Assembly (NCBI GenBank): GCA_025765615.1
Contig: JAIVFJ010000043.1
Span: forward strand, 310,001-374,000
Direction of reading: 5' to 3'
DNA: 64,000 bases
DNA from: Zopfochytrium polystomum
Lineage: Eukaryota; Chytridiomycota; Chytridiomycetes; Chytridiales; Chytridiaceae
Positions 58,201 to 64,000 of this stretch are shown one piece after another. The position numbers and the translations under genes were made by a program. Under the pieces are notes generated by a model. That model was not told where the DNA came from and did no database searches. It was given only the letters and a program-made list of their open reading frames with translations. Positions within the stretch are counted from its first letter, which is position 1, and the number at the start of each line of letters is the position of its first letter.

Positions 58201-60474
58201 AAGGAATGGGGACCAGTCCAACCCACAGCTCAGGATTTCCAATATCTTTCCTCCTCGTTGCATACCCCTGCTATGTCCACTGATCCAGATGTGACACATC
58301 CTGACGCTCTGTTTGACTCACAAGAAGACGATGTACCACCTGCAGAATCACAGGGGGGAGATCTACAGCCGGGTATGCTATACGACGCTTCTGATTCTGA
58401 ACCAGAGTCAATACCTGATGAACAGGAAATCCCTCCTAGGGAGCGCTCAACTTCCCCTGACATTCTAGCTTTGCCAGAGTCAACAGGGGAGGCAACAAAT
58501 CCCCCAATCATACCACGAGAGCCATCAGGTTTACGTGACTACCTGGCATTGAAGGCAAACCTTTGTAAACTACGAACAAAACCATCAATTGCCACAAGTC
58601 CTTCCACTTACAGTCGGAAAACACTCCGCGCTTTAACTGCAAGAATTCGTAAACTACGGATAGCACGGGGACAATTTCGTGAACTCTACCAAACGCTCAA
58701 AGCATACACTGTGCTTGAGCCGGAGGAAGTCACAGCATATCCAACAGAAAGGATCCACCAGCGGGACCTACCACCACTCCCTGCTTCACATAAAGAGGCC
58801 ATGCGTTCTCCTTTTGCAAAGTATTGGAAGGCAGCTCAACTCTCAGAGATCAATTCGATCACATCAAAGCATGTCTGGGACTTAGTGGCTCGACCTAAAG
58901 GGCGTAAGATACTCAAGCCCAAATGGGTTTTTGCCTACAAGTTTGACAGTGAAGGGTACCTTGAACGCTTCAAGGCTCGCCTTGTTGGTCGGGGTTACAC
59001 TCAGATCTTTGGTCAGGACTACAATGAGACCTTCTCCCCTGTCGTCCGCAGCTCCTCCATACGGGCAATCCTTGCTATCTCGTTGCTGTTTGACCTCATA
59101 CTTGCAGGCCTTGATGTCGAAACTGCATACTTGAACGCCAAACTGGACATTGAAAACTTCATGGAACAACCAGAAGGCTTTGAGATACGTGGTGCAGACG
59201 GGATACTTCTTGTCTGTTTACTCAGGAAGAGTCTGTACGGACTGCACCAGTCTGGTCGACAGTGGTACAAAACAATCCGCGACTTCCTAGTAGAAATTGG
59301 ATTTACGCAATTAAAGACTGACCACTGTGTCTTTGTGCAAAGGCACCCTGATGGAAAGGTCAAGACCATCATCACTCTATACGTAGATGACATCCTCATC
59401 TTCAGTCACACTGAAGAAGAAATTGCCAAAATTCTTTCTCTGATCAAATCAAAGTTCAAAATCCGCGAGGACCTCAACCCAAAAGTTGCTGTTGGCATCC
59501 AAGTTGAGAAAATCAAAGATGGAATCTTTATTGGACAGAAAAACTACACACAGCATGTCTTGGAGGAAGCAAACTACTGGTGTGACGATGAAGGCTTACC
59601 TGTCAAAATCAAAGCAACTCCCATGTCCACAACATGGATACACGATGCGGACTCTGGAAAACTTCCACAAAAAGAGTTGGAATACTTCCGAAGCACACTC
59701 ATGCAACTTGCTTACCTTGCAAACTAGACGCGCCCTGACATTGCGTATGCTGTGAATACACTTGCACAATACCAGTCCGCCCCAACCCATTCAGATTCCC
59801 TTGCGCTCGACAGATTGCTGCGATATGTCCGCGCTACCTGGGATCATGGACTTTTCTACCAGAAGGGAGACTCCCAGATGACATGCATCACCAATGCAAC
59901 GCTCCCAGAGGTAGAGAAAGCTGCGGGTATTTCTTACCCAGAGTGGGATGAACCACATGGCTACGCTGATGCCAGCTATGCTGAAGAGGATGGACGCAAG
60001 TCGAGGTCAGGGCATGTGTTCATGCTTTGCGGGGGTGCTATTACATGGTACAGCAAGAAACAATCAGTTGTCGCTTTGTCCTCAACTGAGGCGGAATACT
60101 TCTCCCTTACTGAGGCCATCAAAGAGGCAATCTGGCTACGAATGCTCTTCCAGGAGCTGGGTATGGATTTAAATAAGCCCACTACTGTTTTTGAAGACAA
60201 TCGTTCAACCATAGCTATTGCTATGAATCCAATACACCATGGTCGGGTCAAACACTTTGACGTGAGGTTGCATTTCATACGGGACCACTTGGAGAAAAAG
60301 GAGGTTCAACTCATTCATTGCCCAACGGACATGATGATTGCTGACCTTCTCACCAAAGCTCTTCCTGCAGCTCAACATGCAAAGCTTGCATCACTGATGG
60401 GAATTTGCAGTCTCGCCGACCTCCAAGGTGTAAGCGTGGTGCCCACGCTCAAATCAGCACAACGCTTAGTCTAA
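55216..60474 (+). mobile_element. Ty1/copia polyprotein (gag-pol), one in-frame stop
   Basis: Single frame of ~1750 codons from ATG 55216 to TAA 60474. Order: gag with CDLHGIWVSHSREEC zinc motif (about residue 308); protease with LDSGAS; integrase with HKKFGHLS (H-H) and CVTCDVGK (C-C), then the D, D, E core (HTDAV; RCDRGE; NGLVERQVNTLKD); reverse transcriptase with LDVETAYLNAKLD and YVDD; RNase H with YADASYAEED, SSTEAEYFSLTEA, EDNRST and LLTKALP. The integrase-before-RT order defines Ty1/copia. A TAG at 59725-59727 interrupts the conserved LAN-TRPDIAYAVN stretch between RT and RNase H. The same frame continues after it. It looks recently inserted. Confidence 0.95.
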
Positions 60475-60496
60475 AGGCTCTCTCTGGCTTCTCCAG

Positions 60497-60534
60497 CTAC
60501 ACTTGTGGGTTCATGCAGGTTTTCACAAGTGTAG
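60497..60534. repeat. 11-bp inverted repeat after the copia stop codon
   Basis: CTACACTTGTG (60497-60507) and CACAAGTGTAG (60524-60534), 16-nt loop. It lies between the pol stop and the 3' LTR and could form a 3' UTR stem-loop. Confidence 0.7.
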
Positions 60535-60638
60535 GGGGGTACATGGGTGGGTTCGAGTCCCACTGCTTGGCTGGCATTGTTGGACAGCCATGTACTCCAG
60601 GAGAAACAGTTGCCCCCTCTCTTTCTATTGCGGGGGTG

Positions 60639-60684
60639 TGTTGAGATTCGACCCACGGGGTACACTACGCCCGTTACTGATGAT
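60639..60684 (+). mobile_element. 3' LTR start of the plus-strand copia element, truncated
   Basis: 46 bp identical to the 5' LTR start at 53777. It stops where the minus-strand LTR begins. It is preceded by GCGGGGGTG, a plausible polypurine tract. Confidence 0.8.
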
Positions 60685-60912
60685 GAAAGAATTTGCTATG
60701 GTGGCTGATTGATGGGTTGGGCTGCTGTGGTGTACACTACTGAAGGTGGTGGTGGTGGGAGGTTGATCTTGGATTCTGTCAGTCTTGTGTTTGTCTTTAT
60801 ACAAAACTGTTACAAGGACCATCACTTGCAAAATGCTGCAAGTCATCCTTGCAGAGCAGAAACTGGTCAAAGCTCCTGCACACTGCTTACACCAAAAGAC
60901 CCAAAACTAACA
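60681..60912 (-). mobile_element. 3' LTR of the minus-strand copia relic (232 bp)
   Basis: On minus it begins TGTTAGTTTTGGG right after a GCTTAGGGGGGAG polypurine tract (60913-60925). It has a TATAAA box (rc of 60797-60802) and ends TTTCATCA. No second copy is visible in the window. Confidence 0.7.
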
Positions 60913-60925
60913 CTCCCCCCTAAGC

Positions 60926-62029
60926 TGTGGGCAGGAGCAAAGGCCGGCACGGAGGAAAACCTTAAGCCATAGTCAACTTAAGGAAACCGTACACCGGAGA
61001 AAGAAGAATCACAAACAGGTATGACTGGCCATTGGATGGCAGAACAGAAAGGACAGACCACACTAACAAAAATGGATGGGGGCACATATTGAACTTCAGA
61101 GGTAAAAGAAAATGAGTCGAAGTAATGAAAAAGAACAAAGAAGAAAACAGCTTCACAGATAAGAAAAAATGAATCAGAGGAAACAGACCAGTGCGACTCA
61201 GATGGTATTCACTGAGAGCAGCTGAGAGAGATTTTGTCATATAGTCTGCAGGCTGTTCTCCTCCAGCAATCCATTCAAGCCGTACTACCTTTGTTCCACA
61301 ATTTCTTGAGTATAATGATACTTTACCATGATATGTTTTGACCGATTGGTGTAAAGATCATCTAAACTGAGGTTGATCACACCGCTGTTGTCAGTGTAGA
61401 TGACAAGTGGGGTTGGAGATGGAAGTTGAAGTGCTGAGTAGAGTTGGGATAGTGCCTTAAGTTCTCGTCCCAGTTCAGACACAGCTACATGGTCAGCTTC
61501 CTGCGGTGACAGCATGACAGTACTGCTCTGAAGAGATGTCCAACTAATAGCTGTTCCTCCAAATAGAACATAGTAGCCAGACTGTGATTTCCCATCTGAG
61601 TGGACACCATGGGCAGCGTCGGAGTAACCGGCTATATCTGTGCAGTTGCGAGAATAGAATAAACCATACTCACTATTACCATTGAGATATTGGAGAACCA
61701 GAATAAGGATCTTCATGTGTTGCTTGCTAGGATCCTTGCTGAAGGCACCAAGATATGAACTGCTGGGCCAAGGTCTGGTCGCCTGTGTGTTGCAAGGTAG
61801 TTGATGCCGTCATGTATTGCCTGGTACAGTCTCTGATCTGCAGTTGCTTTGTCGATCCTGCGTGGCTGAAGATTGAGAGACAACTGGGAAGGCCAGTTAC
61901 TGCAGTGCGGTTGTTGATAGTGTTTGCATGGCACTGAATTAACTCCTTGCTATAGACTTTCTTGTGAAAGAAGATTCTGTCATGTTGATGTTCCAGCTGC
62001 ATATTGAGGATGATTTTCATTGCTCCCAT
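60926..62029 (-). pseudogene. Minus-strand Ty1/copia relic (RT end and RNase H)
   Basis: From 62029: MKIILNMQLEHQHDRIFFHKK (end of reverse transcriptase); then with frame breaks HRRPDLGPAVH; then RNase H, with YSDAAHGVHSDGKSQSGYY, SPQEADHVAVSE, DNSGV, DLYTNRSKHI and, after a frame shift, EWIAGGEQPADYMTKSL (to about 61215). At least three frame breaks. The 3' LTR follows at 60912. The 5' part of the element is absent. Confidence 0.85.
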
Positions 62030-62240
62030 TTCGCAGAGTATGTAAAAAGATTAGGCAAGGCAATGGCAGAAGAAGTTTTTTTTTTTTTTTGCCAGAATCA
62101 CCAAAAACAAATATTGTTAACTTAGCTTGCGTTGTGGATGATGAGTTAATCTGACAATGGAGGATGCAGAAATCCCAGAAGTTTGCACTTTCCTGTCAAC
62201 TGTTTGATTTTGGTGGCTGTTCAACTCCAGCAGTCAGTGC

Positions 62241-62462
62241 TGTCAGGAACAGGGCAGGACAGGATAAGGCAGAGAAGGAACTTTTGAGAGTCTTCCTTGT
62301 CAAGACTCAAAGGAAGTTCCAGAAAGAGCAATTAGTAATACAATGATACCAATGATAACACGACAAGTCAGGAAAGCAAAGAAGGTTCCAGAAGGTTCCA
62401 CAAGGTTCCATGAAGGAATGTTCGAGAAGGTTCCAGAGGTTTCCAGAGGGTGATTCATAACA
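62241..62462 (-). mobile_element. Solo LTR (222 bp), second copy of the HSE family, target duplication AGTGC
   Basis: Matches 20755-21062 with TG...CA ends. It is flanked by AGTGC at 62236-62240 and 62463-62467. Relative to copy 1 it lacks ~77 bp including the TATA box, plus ~9 bp elsewhere. The three heat-shock-element arrays are all kept (about 62309-62321, 62381-62398, 62421-62433). Confidence 0.9.
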
Positions 62463-62465
62463 AGT

Positions 62466-62785
62466 GCGGCGGTAATGAACTGCTTGATGCAGATTTGGCA
62501 TATATAAAATATGCTGTTGAGGTATGTGTTGCTGATATCCACTGCGCCAGTGTCCAAGTTGATTCAGGCAGCCATTTCAGTGAGTTAACAAAGACTATTG
62601 ATTAGGACAAGAGGTGGGTGAGTATTCTGAATATAAATGCAATGACACTAAGTGGGGCCCTTAGCCATGAGCAGTGCATAGAAGCACTCAATGCTGCTGT
62701 CTTCACAAAGTTTGACCTTGTAGGCCCATTTGTTCCAGGTTTTGTTGACATTTGTGGGTTGTTCAATAACTTCAAAAGCTGAAGG
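62466..62785 (+). pseudogene. Unidentified protein-like relic
   Basis: Readable plus-strand text with one stop: KYAVEVCVADIHCASVQVDS, then after the stop GALSHEQCIEALNAAVFTKF and VGPFVPGFVDICGLFNNF. The second solo LTR inserted at its left border. No family recognised. Confidence 0.35.
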
Positions 62786-64000
62786 TAAGAAGTTTGTGGT
62801 GGATTCCAAATTTTAAAGTGTTATGTTTGTTTTGTGGTTGTAGAGAAATAGAATCTACTTGTGATGGTTTTAACTTTAAGAAACTTTAGGGAAAATTAGT
62901 TCAGATTTTCTAAGATACCCTGCACACAAAAGAAAGCTTGAGAGAAAACTCTGCACAGGTGAGCCTTCCGCACGATGCTGGTCTGGGCTCCCCCCAGTAC
63001 CCTATGAGGCGAGGCGACCACTCCCCCATACACAGCTTGCCCTCAACGCTTTCCCCTGCGTCTCGCCTGGGCACATCAGAAGAATAACTGTCTCCTGGTT
63101 GGTACTCCTTGCGGAATGGGCTCCCTGCTCAGGACTCCACCTCCTCTGACACAGGTCCAGGCCACACTAGCCTACAAGCTGGGACTTCGGTGTTCGTGGG
63201 CCTTCGGTTGATTTCACATTGCCGGTCTGCCACATCGGTCCGGCCTTCCACAGTCATGCCTATAGTGCTCCCAGTAAGGCCCACTGGGGGTGACGTTAAT
63301 TGCAGTAGCACGGAATCCAACCCGTCGTGCCGTCACCTCCAACACCAGAGCTGTACACCGTTATCCGATTCACTTTCGCTGTGGATTACCATGTGGTTGA
63401 TACTTTTTACCAATTCCAGTTTAACTTCTTCCAATTCTGATTGCTGAAGCTGAATGCTGACCGAATGGAGGAAGTTGTTGTTTTCTGGAGTGACTCTGCT
63501 GTGGGGAATGGTTGATGCTTTGTCTGACTTTGTTGAGACTGCAGAAAACTGAATGCAACTCCAATTCAACTTGTTCAACTGGCAAAATCAAGTTCAAAGA
63601 TGGTTCAAGGTGACTGGTGACTGAATGGAGCAAAGTGGTGATGTTGGTGTTGTTTCTGAAGCTGATCTGCAGTAATGAATGGTTGAAGATTCTCCTGAAT
63701 TTTGCTGAGACTGCTGCATATTGAATAGTTTGATGATGTGAATGGTAATTGTGACTGTTTGACTATGAGGTGGTTGATTATTGTTTTTGTTGGTCTAGAG
63801 TGGAGAATAAAGATAGAGACAAAGTTAGTGGTAGAAAGCATTAGTGAGAGTTAGTATATCCAGATGTTTGTTGATTGCTTGATGATGATTTGCCGTTAGT
63901 CTCCATATGATGTTGTGGAATTTATGCTGGTAGAAGAGTGTTAGTGCAAGCAAAGGGAACAAAGACTTCGCCTGATGTCTTCTACTCTGCCTCGTTAAAG
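62786..64000. other. Repetitive DNA without a recognisable gene
   Basis: Low-complexity, TG-rich. Two imperfect repeats of a ~160-bp unit lie at about 63430-63600 and 63610-63730 (shared AATGGTTGA and TTGCTGAGACTGC-type text). Open frames here are Ser/Thr- or Gln-rich and unconvincing. Confidence 0.5.

Noticed and set aside
63109..63447. 112-codon plus-strand frame at the window end
   Set aside because: Ser/Thr-rich, no motif, sits in TG-rich repetitive DNA.

Overview
The window is nuclear DNA of a fungus that builds a flagellum, most likely a chytrid-type zoosporic fungus. The genes have many short GT-AG introns (often 50-100 bp). One of them is a close homologue of the ciliary protein CFAP57/WDR65, kept only in lineages with a motile cilium. 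Around it are fungal genes: a SFC1-type succinate/fumarate carrier, an OMS1-like methyltransferase, LysM plus CAP secreted proteins, a LicD-type transferase and a GMC oxidoreductase. No species can be named from the sequence.

Layout. 1-18.3 kb is a dense gene block: the 5' part of an anoctamin gene (cut by the window edge), a LysM/CAP secreted protein, a RanBP2-type zinc-finger protein, CFAP57, an unrecognised 485-residue protein, ribosomal protein uS19 (RPS15) and the succinate/fumarate carrier. 18.3-24.9 kb is repeat-rich. It holds two ~0.93 kb LTR-like sequences in inverted orientation, one interrupted by a 308-bp solo LTR, several strong palindromes and one possible small gene. 24.9-41.0 kb is a second gene block: a tandem-CCCH protein with a possible C-terminal W2-like region, a LicD-family protein with a reading-frame break, a CAMK-like kinase, a metallothionein-like gene, a His-rich repeat protein, an OMS1-like methyltransferase, an MFSD10-like transporter and a GMC oxidoreductase. 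41.3-45.1 kb is a minus-strand Ty1/copia relic with CpG-poor flanking DNA and a tRNA-like stretch. 45.1-51.7 kb has an F-box/WD40-like fragment, a Sel1/TPR-like scaffold and a small secreted protein with an acidic Gly-Ser-Asp tail. 51.9-64 kb is mostly retrotransposons: a nearly intact plus-strand copia element with one in-frame stop, a minus-strand copia relic next to it, a second copy of the 308-bp LTR family, and a short RNase H relic.

The gene blocks look like ordinary housekeeping and cell-surface genes without operon-like logic. The most unusual observations are in the repeats. One LTR family carries heat-shock-element arrays just upstream of its TATA box. A repeat pair shows lopsided CpG loss, suggesting methylation-driven decay. 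One copia 3' LTR is cut exactly where another element's LTR begins. Exon coordinates below were worked out by hand from splice consensus and phase, so boundaries are models, not proven.
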